From contig JAMWET010003618.1 of NCBI GenBank assembly GCA_024036415.1, positions 781,747 through 845,746 on the forward strand: 64,000 nt of DNA, read 5' to 3'. A program made the translations under genes and the position numbers. The notes below the pieces were generated by a model. That model did no database searches. It was not told the DNA's origin and worked only from the letters and a program-made list of their open reading frames with translations. This stretch comes from Prochilodus magdalenae (lineage: Eukaryota; Chordata; Actinopteri; Characiformes; Prochilodontidae). Within the stretch, counting starts at the first letter, position 1. Every line of letters starts with the position of its first letter. Positions 34,586 through 46,914 of this stretch are shown piece after piece.

Positions 34586-35560
34586 AAGATTTTAGTCCCT
34601 CATGGACATCTGGCAACAGGAACTATGCGCTCCTAGTAGTGGCATCTATTATTACCTTAATACAGGCACGTACCAACAGCTCCTGCATGTAAAACAATGA
34701 CTATATGCTAACTACTGACATGTAACTTCACCATCAGATAAGGTGACAGATAACAGGTGTAATGTGTGTGTGTGTGTTTACAATAATGATATTTATTAAT
34801 AATGATAATTGCTTTTTTTATTTTTACTTTTGGACGATGTAGACAAATTTACTTAAACAGTTCATGTGTTCATGTTTTACTGAAGGCTATAATAATAATA
34901 AATAATAATAATAATAATAATTACTATTATTATTATTATTATACTTGTATGCTTTTATCCAAGGCAACTTGTATACATATTTACTTATTCGGGGTTCTGT
35001 TTATCGTCATATGCATTAAACACATGGTGAAATTATGCTTGTATTATTGCTTTTATTTTGTCATTGGTATATGTCATTGTTTGTTTATCAATCTTTAATT
35101 TCACAAACATTACCTTGAAGATTTGATGAATTATCACAATTTATTATTTAGGAATACTACCTTCTTTTATAGGCGTCTAGAAGTGAAAGGCACTAGCATG
35201 TGCATCTCAATTGTGGAACTAATGCTCCATTCAACAATGGCAGCTACTTTTTTTTTTTAATCATACAGCAAAACAAATTTTAAAAATTCAGCCTTATGTT
35301 GTTTATAAGTGAGTCAGTAAGGTTAACCCTCCCAAAAATAACAGTAAATCAAATTCCATACACACATCCATGTTGTCAGAACATTACATCTGTCGATGGC
35401 AGTGTCAGGTAATGTAGATTTTTTTGTTTGAGACCTACTACCCAAACCTATATATTGTATGGAATTTGTTTTTTTGTTGTTGTTGTTGTTGTAGTAATGT
35501 GCGATGTGTCGAACTTCAGCTAACGTCAGCTGTCGAAGCTAAAAACACCTAGCCATTACT
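34586..35560. other. AT-rich interior of the 10.5-kb element with (TAA)n
   Basis: Includes facing (AATA/AAT)n and (ATT)n runs at 34888-34942 that could fold on themselves, and a (TTG)n run at 35471-35492. No coding region. Confidence 0.6.
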
Positions 35561-37431
35561 GTTAAAGTGGCTGCTAGAAGTGCCAATAGGAATGGAAGTA
35601 AAACGAGCCTTCGGATCTGTAAAAGCTGATTCAGCTCGAGGGTTCCAAGCCCAATGCTTGGCATTACCTTTTAGTAGGAAAGTAAGAGTGCTGCGACAGA
35701 AATGCAATTACGAATAAATCGAAAGACGATAGAAATTTGCAAAACCTAGGAACCTCTGGAGATCCCAGACTTTGGAGCCAGCTAGTTCACAATGACATCG
35801 ACCTTACGGTCATCCATAACTACCTCTTCTGGACTAATGACGTAGCCAAGGAATGAGACTGAACTTAAATGGAATTCACATTTCTCGCCCTTCACAAATA
35901 ACTGATATTCGAGGAGACGAGTGAGTGCCAATGACTGGGGTGTGCAGAAGAGAGAGGTCCGACGAGGAACAGGAAATCCATGCTTTAACTGGTCCAACTG
36001 AATGGAAAGAGCTATTAGTTCGTCCCAAGGGTTCTTTACAAGCCAATGGGGTACATGCACACAGGGCTGGTGACGCATTTCCGCTAAAATCTCAGCCAAC
36101 TCAGCCACTTCCGCTATCCACACTGTTGTGTTGAGTTTAGGGAAATCGCGATAATGTCTCAAGCAAAGAAGTTTAAGTTTCAGCAAACTGACAGCGCTAC
36201 AGCTGAACATTGCTGTGTACCTTTATTTTAGGCCTCCAGTAAGTACAACAAAGTACCACGACTACACTTCAGCTCCGGATCCCGCTGATTAAAATTCGTT
36301 TCCTGATTATAAATATACAGTGCAACTTCAAAAATGAGAATATGGTGAAAAGGTTTTTGTTAAAGGGTCATATTTTATATTAATCACAAAGTTTATCGTT
36401 TGAATTTAATTATTAAAAGTGAACTTTTTCCATGATATTTGAATTTTTTGATGTGGTACTGTATGTATCACTACGTTAGCATTGGTTAGTAAACAAACAG
36501 TTTAGCCAAGAGCTACCATTACAAGACCGGATCTTACCTTCATAATTGTGGATGTAGCTTGAAATGTAGAGTTTGAAGCCCTTCTCTTTCATTGTTGCTG
36601 ACGTCTGACACGTCTGAATAATACGAGTGATATCGTTGACCGTAATCCTGGGCAAATCTGAGTGAGTGAAAAACGCCATAGCTGAGCTGTTTAGCAAGAC
36701 AGGAAGTGATGAAGCTGGCTGACTCAGAATGCGGAAGAGAGTGTATAGGCTATTGCCTGAGAATATCGGGATTGAGTCCGTTGCGGAAAATGGTTAGCAA
36801 CGTGGTCTCATTTCAACCGCTACCAGCGGCCATTGTAAGCAATTCTAGTGAATATTCGGCTACGGAACGATTACGTTAGCGAAGGCGATAATATCTAACC
36901 ATAGCATTTACCGTTATGAGAATGATCAAACACGGAATTGAACTCAAAAATGAAAATCATACGCATCATGCTCATAGACAGCCCAAACCGCAGTGGCCCA
37001 ATCGAAAGTCTGACCAGATAAAGGTGAAACGACATGGCAAAGAATTGGCAAAGTAAATGGAACACTGTAACAAGAAACCACGACACTGATTAGGCATCGA
37101 ACATATCTGGTTAGCTAAGTGGACCGAATTAGTGGTTGGACGAGCGACCAATGCATGATCAGTAGCAGATGTACTTACTGAGGGTTGGGCTATCTGAGAG
37201 AAGATACTTCCAAGGATAGCAAGAATTTAAGATAACAGAGAATGTTGTTCTGTTTGTTGCTGTGCCAGATTACCAACCGAGCTACTCAGGGATTCCAGCA
37301 GCTGCTCGTGTTGACCAAGAAGCTGATCCTGGGTGCTACTGGCCTGAAAAAAAATCTTTTAGCTCAGCCATCACTACTTATTTCGGCGAAGTATTTCTGT
37401 GACGATGAAAAAAAAAAAAAAATCGATGTGT
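35561..37431 (-). pseudogene. Ty3/gypsy gag-pol debris, minus strand
   Basis: At 35690-35930 the minus strand reads [20 protein letters not shown] then SFLGYVIS and, frame-broken, FIRNCISVAALL, a gypsy RT fragment. At 36890-37070 it reads LSGQTFDWATAVWAVYEHDA and VFDHSHNGK-like text typical of gypsy gag; near 37270 LLESLSSSVGNLAQQ. Large parts of pol are gone. This is a secondary insertion into the 10.5-kb element. Confidence 0.7.
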
Positions 37432-37824
37432 TGTGACGCGCGCTGAACTAAAAGCAAGGCAGCTTATTAAACAGGTTTGTACTAAAACACAGCAACACCA
37501 AGGAAATATAATCAGAGGGCTAAACCGAGTCAATAAACAGGCAAGAGTCAAACCAAACAGACAATCAGACCAGGCAGAGGTACCAAAGGGAATAAACAAG
37601 AGGAGTAAACCAGAGAATCAAAAATAAAGTCAAAGCAAGAGTAAGATCAAACAGAGAGAACGCTTGGTATGCTACAGAGTGGCAATACTTCGCAATGAGC
37701 CAGTGCGAGAGAGAAGAATTTAAGCAAAAAGACTAAGTAATGTCAGATGACTAATCAATATTCAGGAGACATGGAGATGGAGTCCAGGAGATCGAAGGTA
37801 AGAGGAGAACCAGCAGGCATGACA
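37432..37824 (-). mobile_element. 5' LTR of the minus-strand gypsy fragment
   Basis: 393 bp bounded by TGTGACGCG and GCATGACA (on its own strand TGTCATGC to GCGTCACA). It lies directly upstream, in the minus sense, of the gag-like debris. No 3' LTR partner is evident near 35560. Confidence 0.65.
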
Positions 37825-37943
37825 GTATGGCACATAACAGTTGTCCTTTTTGAAAACATTGATATTAACATATTTCTTTGATTAAAATTATATAATTCAA
37901 TTTATAAATACAATATAATATAAAAATATTTTTTAGGAAAACA

Positions 37944-40900
37944 ATGTCCAGAAACAAAAATCAACCCACTGCTCAGGACCAGCCTAATTCTAAACACCTG
38001 AAGTGTAAAATTTGCCATTCAAAATTCACCAACATTTCACATTTAAGATGACATGAAAAGACACAGAATAAAGAAAGGCAACCAATTACTTGTCACTCCA
38101 AAACACCAGCATCGACCAAGGGTGCCAGTTCATGTTTGCAATTTTGTGCTCTATCAGACAATGTCCTGTGAAGTAGACATTTGCAGAGGCCTCATGTTAG
38201 TCGCTTTAAAAAGCGGTAATCCTGGAATGGACTGCCAGCATTTGGAGAGGACAAACAAAGCATTGGCATATGGTATCTCAAGAACTACCAAACAAAAGGC
38301 AGATTCACAAGAGGTTTGGTAGAACAATTTAATTATTTTTCTGTTATTTTTTCTGTCAAAAAACTGGTGTCAGTTTGCAAGAACCCATGTTACCTTTGAT
38401 AGCCAGTCATGTCAATGGCATTGCCAGTGCAGAGTGAAGAGCAAAATGAGTTGCGTACATAGGTACCTTTCAGTGTGGTACATGTTTCAAGAACATCCAC
38501 ATCATCTCAAAGCAACAGCAGATTTAAATCTGGAGGACACTGATGATATAAAAGAAGAGTCACAGAACTTGAAAAACTCCCAAGGCAGTACAATGGAAAG
38601 TCTGCTGATGTCATTAAAATGACACAATATTTATGGAGAGAAAGGAAAATCCCAGAGGATCTCCCATATGACCTTGCCACAAAAGAACAGCAAATCCCAG
38701 AATCATTTAAGCCATTGGAGGTTGTATGTTCATACTGTCCTGGCCCTTGCCCTCCAGCTTTGGAATTGAAGCAGCTGCTGACAACACATGGGACAGTATA
38801 TTGCATTTTTTGTGAACAAAGGTTAGTTACACACATTTTTTAAATAAACTGATTTAAGCCACTGCTATTTAAATGACTAACTGCAGCTATTATTGAATTT
38901 TTCTAGGTGTTCCTGTTTATGTGAAGATGTGTCCAATTTGTAGAATGCTTGTGAGATTCCAAAATTATAAATCTGGGTTCCACAACTTCAATGACAGTCT
39001 TTCTGTCCCTTCCCTTATGCTCATTTATGACACCTGGACTTTCGGTAAGCACCTGAAAACATTAATATAAATTAATGTTTAATTAATGTTTTCATATTAA
39101 TGGTTTATTAATGATTCAGTTATTGCATGTAACATAAGAAATGCATGATATGTATTTAAGACACTTTTTTAAATTGTAATTAATATTATGCAGTGTGCCA
39201 GGCAAAGGTTTAGACATCAGGTACAGAGGTACAGACTCATCTATATCTATGGGTTTGGTTATCTTAAAGACTACAAGCTTTTACTTAACAGTTCATACTT
39301 ATGTCTGAAACATGTCCTGATATACTACATATACTCTTGATGTTTCACAGTATTATATTTCTGCCATATTTCCACTTCTAATATTTTAGTTTGCAAGAAA
39401 AAGGTCTATTCTGTATTATGGTACTGTATTTAATATAAATTTTCATTTACAGTATTCTACAAATACATTTTCTTGACAGAACCACATTGCAGTGGGCCGT
39501 TTCCTGACAACATTGGAAGATCATTGCAAAGTTATAATTCCTCACAATACAGTCAGATGTGCATTCTACCATTTTTGTGCAATGAGAAGTTTTTGATCGC
39601 TGTGGCCACATTGCACCCATTTTAATTGCAGATGCAAACAGGAAAACCGCATTTGATGTACGTGGTAAGAAAATATGAACAGTAGTCATTTCTTTTAAAA
39701 CATTAAAGCCCCCATTTTCATTGGAAATGAATATCTATAAGGAATTGGTTATAAAGACATTGTAGTTTTATTTAGACATGTCAGATATTATCATGAAAGA
39801 ATAACTTTTTTTTCTAGGTCTGCCTATCACTTCACCTCTTAAAGCTCACGACCACTGCCAATTCTAGTACAGAGGATATACGTATAAGTAAACGTTAAGA
39901 CAAGATAGGAGAGGCTACAAAAGGAAATTATAGCATCTGGTTTGTGTGATGGTGAGCTTTTAGGACGTTACTGTTCAGTGTATTGTGGAAATACAAGTCT
40001 GAAGTTTAGACTTATGGATATTATGGTTAAAATAGTGTCTGAAGCTGGATCCAGAAGTGACCTGATAAATGAGTTTGAAGAGCTTCTTCTTTACAAAGAT
40101 ATTTACCCTAAGAGGTTCATCAAACCGCAGAAAACTGGTGTTAAGGGCAGGGGTATTTAACTCTTTCAGTCATGCAGTCACAACACCAGTGATGTGTTGA
40201 GAAGCCTAAATCCACACTCAAGTAAGAGTGTTATTACTTCAATGAAAGTGAAAGCATGTTATTACAAAGACTTTTGTAAAAACACAAAAGTATTAGGTAA
40301 GCAACTTTAGTGCTGTGTAAATTATAGAATTGTAGTAGAACAAAATTTGTTAGGTGAAATTCTCCTGTTATTGGGGCACTTTTGGCCTAATGTTCAATTC
40401 AGAAGCTCTAAAGTGTTTTGAGCAGTAATAAAGTTTTTAGGAGCTAAATTATTATATACTAAATTATAATGACTAAAATGTCAGTCAGTGAAAGTAGATA
40501 CCATTTTTTCACAATCTTTTGTCAAAGTCACTGACCACTTCATTAGGTACACTTTCTTGCATCTAGGTGTAAATTAGGGGTAACAAGAAACAGATGAACT
40601 ACATTCTGTAATTGTACAACTACAAAATGTACCCATATGGCAGGTGACGCTGATAAAGACAATGAGTGTATATACCAGGTTGGGAGTGCTTAGTGAGTGT
40701 ATGTCTTTGTAGAAGTAGTATTATTTCAAAGTCAAAATCAAAATCCATAACAAATTTACTTTAGTGCATGGAACAAAGTACATGAAGCTGTATCTAGTTA
40801 TTACCCACCTCTGGTAGAAATTATGTTGTGTTTATGCTTCTGTCGCTTGCAAACGCATTTTGTTTTTGCAGTAATTCTGTAAAACTTTTATGAATAATTA

Positions 40901-41600
40901 TTACTTCAATGCTCATTTGTAATTGTGAATGATTGATGTTGTTGTGTGTCCAATTTATAACTATTATTCAGGTGGTGTTTTGCATATGGATTGTATACAC
41001 TGTTTACGAGTCAGCATTATGGTGGCAAGAGTCTGCCCGTGACCATGGGGATGCCCTCTTGAGTTTCCAACACCCTCCTACAGTCTACATTTCAGACATT
41101 GCTGGACGAGTAGCTCGTCAACATCACGTCAATAACCACACAAATCAATGCTTCTTCCAGCCAAATGATGAAAGACTCTGTGCTACTACAGAGAAAACCA
41201 TACAGGAAGCAACCAACAAATGTCTGCAAATACGTTTAGCCTGGGTTTCATGTATTGGCTTTACAAAGGAACCACAGCCACACAAGACAGTTCAGGAGAC
41301 CGGTTTTCCTGCAGTGACCCTGAAACTGGATCCAGTAATAGGCATTCACTGTATGACAGGTTCCACCACAAAAAATAATAAATAAATAAAAAAACCTGAG
41401 GAGCTATTGAGGAGTCTGAAGTTGGTGTCAGACCTGGCAGCTTTGGTCAGTTCATCTTTTGCTGAACAGATAAACAGAGAGCTCTCATTCAGCAAGTACT
41501 CATTTTCCCAGATGAAGGACATTCATTTCATGTTTTCCTTGCATCTTATTTCCACCTGCACAATCAGAGGATAAATAATAAAAAATGAAAGACATGCAAA
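37944..41600 (+). pseudogene. HMGXB3-like / KDZ-type transposase gene, broken, multi-exon
   Basis: Pieces in order: MSRNKNQPTAQDQPNSKHLK then a C2H2-like finger CKICHSKFTNISHL (37944-38050); SKMSCVHRYLSVWYMFQEHP (38430-38490); PEDLPYDLATKEQQIPESFK, VVCSYCPGPCPPALELKQLL and VYCIFCE (38640-38820); after AG at 38906, VPVYVKMCPICRMLVRFQNY then GFHNFNDSLS (38907-39044, GTAAGC donor); NHIAVGRFLTTLEDHCKVII and FYHFCAMRSF (39480-39670); CDGELLGRYCSVYCGNTSLK (39940-40160); YTVYESALWWQESARDHGDA then LLSFQHPPTVYISDIAGRVA (40985-41130); PVIGIHCMTGSTTKNN; PEELLRSLKLVSDLAALVSS then FAEQINRELSFSKY (41395-41510). The order matches, from memory, uncharacterised HMG domain-containing protein 3-like fish proteins. 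Stops and frame mismatches between exons show it is dead. Confidence 0.65.
40527..40700 (+). repeat. fragment of the foldback element family
   Basis: TGACCACTTCATTAGGTACA, AACAGATGAACTACATTCTG and AATTGTACAACTACAAAATG match the right arm of the element at 57100-57800; it sits in an intron-like gap of the HMGXB3-like pseudogene. Confidence 0.6.
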
Positions 41601-43228
41601 GGCAGACCAAAGAAATCTTGCAGATGGGCCCCAGTGGAAAACTTACATTTGGGACAGAAGGTACACTAATGCATACAGAGATTCATAAATGTTATACTTT
41701 TTAGTTATTGTTATACTTATTGTATTTATTTACTATATTAATAAGGGTTCATGTTAATGATTATACTGTAGAATACCTCTCCTGTACAGGAACAGTTCAT
41801 TTCAAACGTGCTTTTGTAGTTTTTAATAGGTCTTTTTTAATAAATATTTTGTCAGCAGTTTTACCCACATCTTTACAGTTACAGGCCATCAAAGAAAAAA
41901 GCTTAGCTGTCTTACAATTGGACAGGTAAATTCCACAGAACACCTCATTTGTTTTAGAGGTCGTGGCTCCAGAGGTATGGTTCAGTCTCAGTTAAGTAAT
42001 TACAGTGCTTGCAAGGCAAGTATTATTTCTATTACCTCTTATTGTTATGCAAGTATTCTTATGCTTTTTCTTCTCCCAAGTGCCCTTTGACAAAGAATAA
42101 TTTAACAAACATCAACAAACCCAAACACTAAGTTAGTTTTCTTTGCAAGCACTGTATGTATTTAAATTTTCAGCAAATGCATTTATTGTTATATTTAATA
42201 TTGTTATACTGCCAAAAAAGCCTACTGTTAAATGATTTATCCTTCGTCAAGATCACTATCCTGATGCTAAAGAAGCTGGAGGGTTTTAACAGATTTTAAA
42301 CTGAAATGATGTTCCCCAAACCTTTGTCATTTTAATGCCCTGTAGTCCATGCTTGAGTTGCTTTTGTTTTTTCATATCTTATCATATTTTTGTATAATAC
42401 TTGTTATTGAGTTCACATTTTAATCACAGTGCTTGCTTTTTACACATACTATACCATACAATTTCTACACGTTTTATATAACTTTGAGTATTCAATGATT
42501 TTCAAATACCATTAAGTCTTGTTGTTGCACTCTCTTAGATTAATTATTCTAGTAAAACATAAGCTGCAAGCTTGTAAGTCCACAATATTCATTTACAAAA
42601 TACATATGTACATTTTTCTACTTTAAAAGTTAGTGTTTGAGTGGCCTTAAAAAATGTTAGTTAATTGAATTTAGAATTGTAAATTAACAGTGTTTAAATC
42701 AGTGTTTTATACCCAAAAACATATTTCAATTTAAAATGCTTCAAAATATCCAGGCAGCCTGGACACTATTTTAAATATAAGACAACTTATAAACATATAT
42801 AACTATATAAACACATGCCAGTGTCTTTCACTGTAGTAAATGGCTAGTGCCACTCCTGAGCTGGACAATGCTGATGGCGAGTCGAGTACAGATGATCAGG
42901 GATCACTAATATATAAAAACTAATATAAAAACAAGAAGGCAATCCTCACTCATTAAGACTTTTAGATTAGCATGAATAACACATACTTGACTCAGTAAAG
43001 AGTATGAATTGGTACGAGTATATCTGTGTCATGTTTTCATTAAATATTTATGCCACAGTAAGCCTACAGCCTATAGTAAAGATTTATAATTTATAAAGAT
43101 TAAGAATTATTAATAATAACAAGCGTATGCCTAAAGTGGCTCCTTTCCCTTAGAATTATTCACCCAACGGTACAACAACAACAAAAAAAACCCACTACAT
43201 TAACTGTACAAAACCTTAAATCGATTTT
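41601..43228. other. AT-rich 3' interior of the 10.5-kb element
   Basis: No coding region. At ~42840 TGGCTAGTGCCACTCCTGAG is an inverted remnant of the subterminal unit. Confidence 0.5.
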
Positions 43229-43518
43229 CTCGTCACTTTTTCCATGACAGAGGGGCTACGATGTGCAGCTGTGTTAGCCTAAGCGAGTAGCCGCTGCTCA
43301 GAGTAACTACTTTGCTCACAGGAGCTGTTGCTGCGTTAATGCATGGCAGGTGTCACTGGCAAGTGCCATTAAACGAGAGGCGACATCGGCAAGTGCCACT
43401 CATTAACAAATATCGATGACAGGTGTCATTCGCGAAGTGGTACATGCCAATATGTGCCATTTCCAGACTCAGGAGTTGCCACTTCCTGCTGCCAGATGCC
43501 ACTGACGGACTGAACCCT
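43229..43518 (-). repeat. right terminal inverted repeat of the 10.5-kb element
   Basis: Inverted counterpart of 32976-33190, about 75 bp longer in the middle, where degenerate relatives of the 40-bp subterminal unit occur (AGTGGCACTTGCC, GACACCTGTCAT on the minus strand). Confidence 0.8.
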
Positions 43519-43546
43519 TGTGAGCTTGTTTGTTACCAAGCTCTAT

Positions 43547-43885
43547 GTTTTCTGACAGAGGCGGGTCTGATGACACTTGCCTGTGGGTTCATGTTGACAC
43601 AACGTATAGTTTAGCAGTAGGCAGTTAAAACTATGTCCATCCTTTATCAGCCATAAGGCACATCCGACCCATAGTATGAGGGATTCCTACATGTGCAGTG
43701 ATGCTTGGTTGATACCAAACTTTATGTTTTCTGACAGAGGAGAGTCTGATGATTCCATTTGACAATGGAATTATGTTGACACAATGTATAGTTTGGGCTT
43801 AAGTTTAAAACTATGTCCATCCTTTATTAATATTAATGCAAAATGGGATGTCCTGCCCACAGTATGACTCCTACATGATTTATAT
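43547..43885 (+). repeat. dispersed repeat copies 2 and 3, in tandem
   Basis: Two direct copies about 180 bp apart (ATGTTTTCTGACAGAGG at ~43547 and ~43725; AAAACTATGTCCATCC in each), matching 29598-29805. Confidence 0.65.
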
Positions 43886-44621
43886 TTTTTTTTGAGAAGA
43901 AAAGCTATAATTATTGATCTGTTAACAAAATAAATAAATTAAAATCGTGTCATTTGTAAACTGTCCTGGTGAGCTACAAACGAGACTCAGAGGTCTCAAA
44001 ATTTCGAATACTCCCAGAACAGTGTCAATTAATATTGAGAAAAACCTCAACACCGTTTCAAAGTTCAGGGAAGGGTCATTGTGCAACCGGGAGGAAGAGA
44101 AAGGGAGAGCGAGTCGTTAAGACCGGGGAATAAGACGGTCCCAACTATAAAACCAGCAGCTCACCACATCACGCTCGTGTGGTAGCAAGGCCCGATGCTT
44201 TACTCCTGCGTTGCAGAGCTCCCGTTTGAGCCCGACTGTCCATGTGCTCTATAGAGACGTCCAACAGCGGAAACCCGTCGTGTGCGCACACTTGTGAACA
44301 GTTAAAAAAAAAAAAAAAAAAAAACCAAAACAAACGAAAAACAGTATAGCTCCAGGTCAGAGAGAAGTTTAGGATCGCAGCCACCATGTCGGTTATCTCA
44401 CTCCCCAGTCTCACTCAACTGCATCACTTAGAAGCAACCTTCTAATTGGCCGACGGTACGATGACGTAGCGAGTGCCGACCCAAAGGGGCAGTTCGTGGT
44501 AATAGCCTAAATCAACCCTTTTATTTACAGGCCTTTTACGCTATATACATTATAAATGAAAACCCAAACAAACCATACGTATTTCTGTCTTGGTGAGTTT
44601 CCGCGCTGGTAGCTCTGCATT
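43886..44621. other. unassigned DNA with an A21 run
   Basis: No supported gene. A poly(A) run occupies ~44303-44324. A strong-context ATG (GCCACCATG at ~44379-44387) opens only 19 codons. Confidence 0.35.
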
Positions 44622-45360
44622 ACGGTGGCCGAGAAAGCCCAACGTACTGCAAGTTAAAAACGCGCTGCAAAGTCTCAAAACACAAGCATCAAAATGACAC
44701 GACTTGCACAACATTAGCCAAACGCGCTGCAAGATCTGAAAGCACAAGCAAAAAGCCTCAAAATACAACGGAAGGGTTTCCGAGGGACACTGAAAGTGGA
44801 CGGACCCATTCGAGAACGGGCTGCGTAAAACACGAGAAACTGGGCAATAAACAGAGAGAATATTTATTAATAAACAGTAAAAACTTAATTTTAGCCACTC
44901 AGTGTACATGGTTTAAGGTGGAACGAAATGTAAACACGAGAAACCGGCCAATAAACCGAATGAAAATTCATTAATAAACAGATAAACTTTTCTTTCAGTC
45001 ATTTGGTGTGCATTGTTTAAGGTGGAACGAAATATAAACACAAAAACCTGGCCAATAACCCGACTAAATATTCATTAACAAACAGATAAAACTTTTGCTG
45101 GAACTGGGGCTTTCTCGGCTCTACGTTCAGGTCCACGCAGCCCGGTTTTGAATGAGCCCGTCCACTTTCAGTGTCCCTCGGAAACACTTCCGTTGTGTTT
45201 TGAGGCTTTTTGCATGTGTTCTCAGTGTTTGCTGCGCGTTTGAGACTTTGCAGCGCGTTCGGTTAATGGTTTGCAAGCGGTCTCATTTTGATGCTTGTGT
45301 TTTGAGACTTTGTAGCGCGTTTTTAATTTGCAGTGCGTTGGGCTTTCTCGGCCCCCGTAC
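44622..45360. mobile_element. foldback (palindromic) element with three internal direct repeats
   Basis: GGCCGAGAAAGCCCAACGTA at the left faces TGCGTTGGGCTTTCTCGGCC at the right; ~200-bp arms are complementary (AAACGCGCTGCAAAGTCTCA versus TGAGACTTTGTAGCGCGTTT). The centre holds three ~115-bp direct repeats, each with CACGAGAAACcGGcCAATAA-like and TTTAAGGTGGAACGAAAT blocks. No coding capacity; a non-autonomous DNA element is likely. Confidence 0.8.
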
Positions 45361-45399
45361 TGCACAGCCACGCCTCTCGCGTTAACCATACGGTGTCGG

Positions 45400-46330
45400 T
45401 AAAGTAACGTTAAAAGATATTGTCCTCATCATTGTCTGTAGATGCATACTTTTCGAAAATTAACATTTTCACTGTGGAACACTCTAGACCCATAAACCAG
45501 AGAATATATCCGAAACTAGTAACTGCAAAGTGGCTAGAGTGTCGAGCCTTTTCTTGCGTAGCTCCGAAACTCTTGAATTTTCTCCCTTTATCCGTTCGGG
45601 AATCAGACACACTCTCTACATTTAAAACTAGACTCAAAACTTACTTGTTTGCACAAGCATTTAGCTGATAACATCTGTTTACCGCTTTAATTTACATTTC
45701 TCCATAAATGGACCAATACCCAAACTTCTCGCTCTTATCTGTCTCCTCTATGAGCGGATCATTCCAGATGGATCACACTGAGGGGCTAAGAGCGCAGAGG
45801 AATCCTCTACAGGACTCTCAGGACTACACACACTCAATTCAACAAGTTACAGTATCTACCTCTTAATCCTTAATCCTCCTAAGTCTGTCTCCATCTCTTT
45901 TTCTATTACTTTCTCTATCTCTATCCTTTTTTCTCTCTTTCTTTCCCCTTCTTTGTTAAGCACTACTGACATGAACACATCAGAACCCCCAGAGTGGCTA
46001 GAGCCACCTGAGCATCAGCGCCACTGTGTGTCTCCTGTCCTGTTTTATCACCCAGCATGACCACAACCTTACACTGACCAGCGTCTGGCCCTGCTTATTA
46101 TGGTCGGCTCCAACTTGCAGTTACTGCCACCTGGACTAATTAGACTGGATCTATTAGATGTTCTTCTATGTTAGTTCTGTCTGTCTCTCTCGTCTCATCC
46201 GGGTTGACCTGAGGAGGTTGGGTTCCGCCCTTGAGCCTGGTTCCTCTTGAGGTTTCTTCCTTACCCAAGGGAGTTTTTCCTCGCCACTGTTGCCTCTGGC
46301 TTGCTCAAGGGGGGCTTGGACCCGTTTTTT
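45400..46330 (+). pseudogene. LINE RT C-terminus with 3' untranslated region
   Basis: Positions 45420-45668 encode KLVTAKWLECRAFSCVAPKL then LNFLPLSVRESDTLSTFKTR and LKTYLFAQAF, the last residues of a common fish LINE polyprotein. The following 660 bp, with GGACTCTCAGGACTACACAC and GAGTTTTTCCTCGCCACTGT, is the same 3' UTR as 22562-23275 in opposite orientation. Confidence 0.78.
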
Positions 46331-46914
46331 CCACCCATAGAACATTATACTAGAACTAGAACATCATTATACTTTTGGTTCTCAGAATATTGTAACAGCA
46401 AAGTATCTTGAAAAAGGTTTCAGGCATTGTGAATTTATATTTTTGTCTTATTGTCCACCTAATTAGATGTAATATTTTTAATTGTTTCTCTCAAAAGTAC
46501 CAGATGGACTCCATGCAGTCCAAATGCATCTCCCACTGGAAGCTTTTGGAGCACAGGTAACAGCATAGGAGCCAGAGGCAGCAATGGAGGTGGGAGGCAT
46601 CCCAGCAGTTATGGAGGTGATTTGGAACAAAATGCATTGAACTTCCTACCAAATCACTTTTGTCAAAAAGTTGGTCAACTAAAATTGAAGGTTTGCAACT
46701 ATTTTTTAAGGTTTTGAAAAAAAAAAAAAACACAACGAGAAGGTAGAAAATGTATTTTGAACATACAGACTGATTTCTTTCTTTTTAAATCACTGCATTA
46801 CTGACCTTAGTTATGGTAGATATGCCACTGTTAAAAGCACAGCTGTGTCTCAGATAAATGCTAATTTGTTAGAGATATTGTCTTTAATTTATATACCGGG
46901 TCAGAAATGTTCAG
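46331..46914. other. unassigned AT-rich DNA between LINE end and auts2 3' UTR
   Basis: No supported feature. A plus-strand exon-like segment at 46497-46556 was considered and rejected. Confidence 0.35.

Larger units (their letters stand above)
32976..43518 (+). mobile_element. 10.5-kb DNA transposon, probably KDZ/Zisupton class
   Basis: Outer termini AGGGTTTAGTCCGTCAGTGG (left) and AGGGTTCAGTCCGTCAGTGG (right, minus strand) face each other. A second, longer inverted block matches from GCAACAGCTCCTGTGA through CAGCGGCTACT, TAGGCTAAC and GCACATCGTAGC to TCATGGAAAA (33084-33182 versus 43229-43330), at roughly 85 percent by eye. Between them lie a subterminal repeat array, a broken HMGXB3-like multi-exon gene (37944-41600) and an inserted gypsy fragment. 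I recall Zisupton as an ~11-kb fish DNA transposon of this general design. A clean target duplication is not visible. Alternative: a composite of unrelated pieces that happen to lie between inverted repeats. Confidence 0.68.

Noticed and set aside
44385..44444. Strong-context ATG (GCCACCATG) with a 19-codon frame
   Set aside because: Very short, no homology recognised, no promoter evidence beyond mild GC enrichment; probably chance.
46497..46556. Exon-like plus-strand segment with pyrimidine tract, AG, and GTAACA
   Set aside because: Encoded peptide (DGLHAVQMHLPLEAF) not recognised and no partner exon found.
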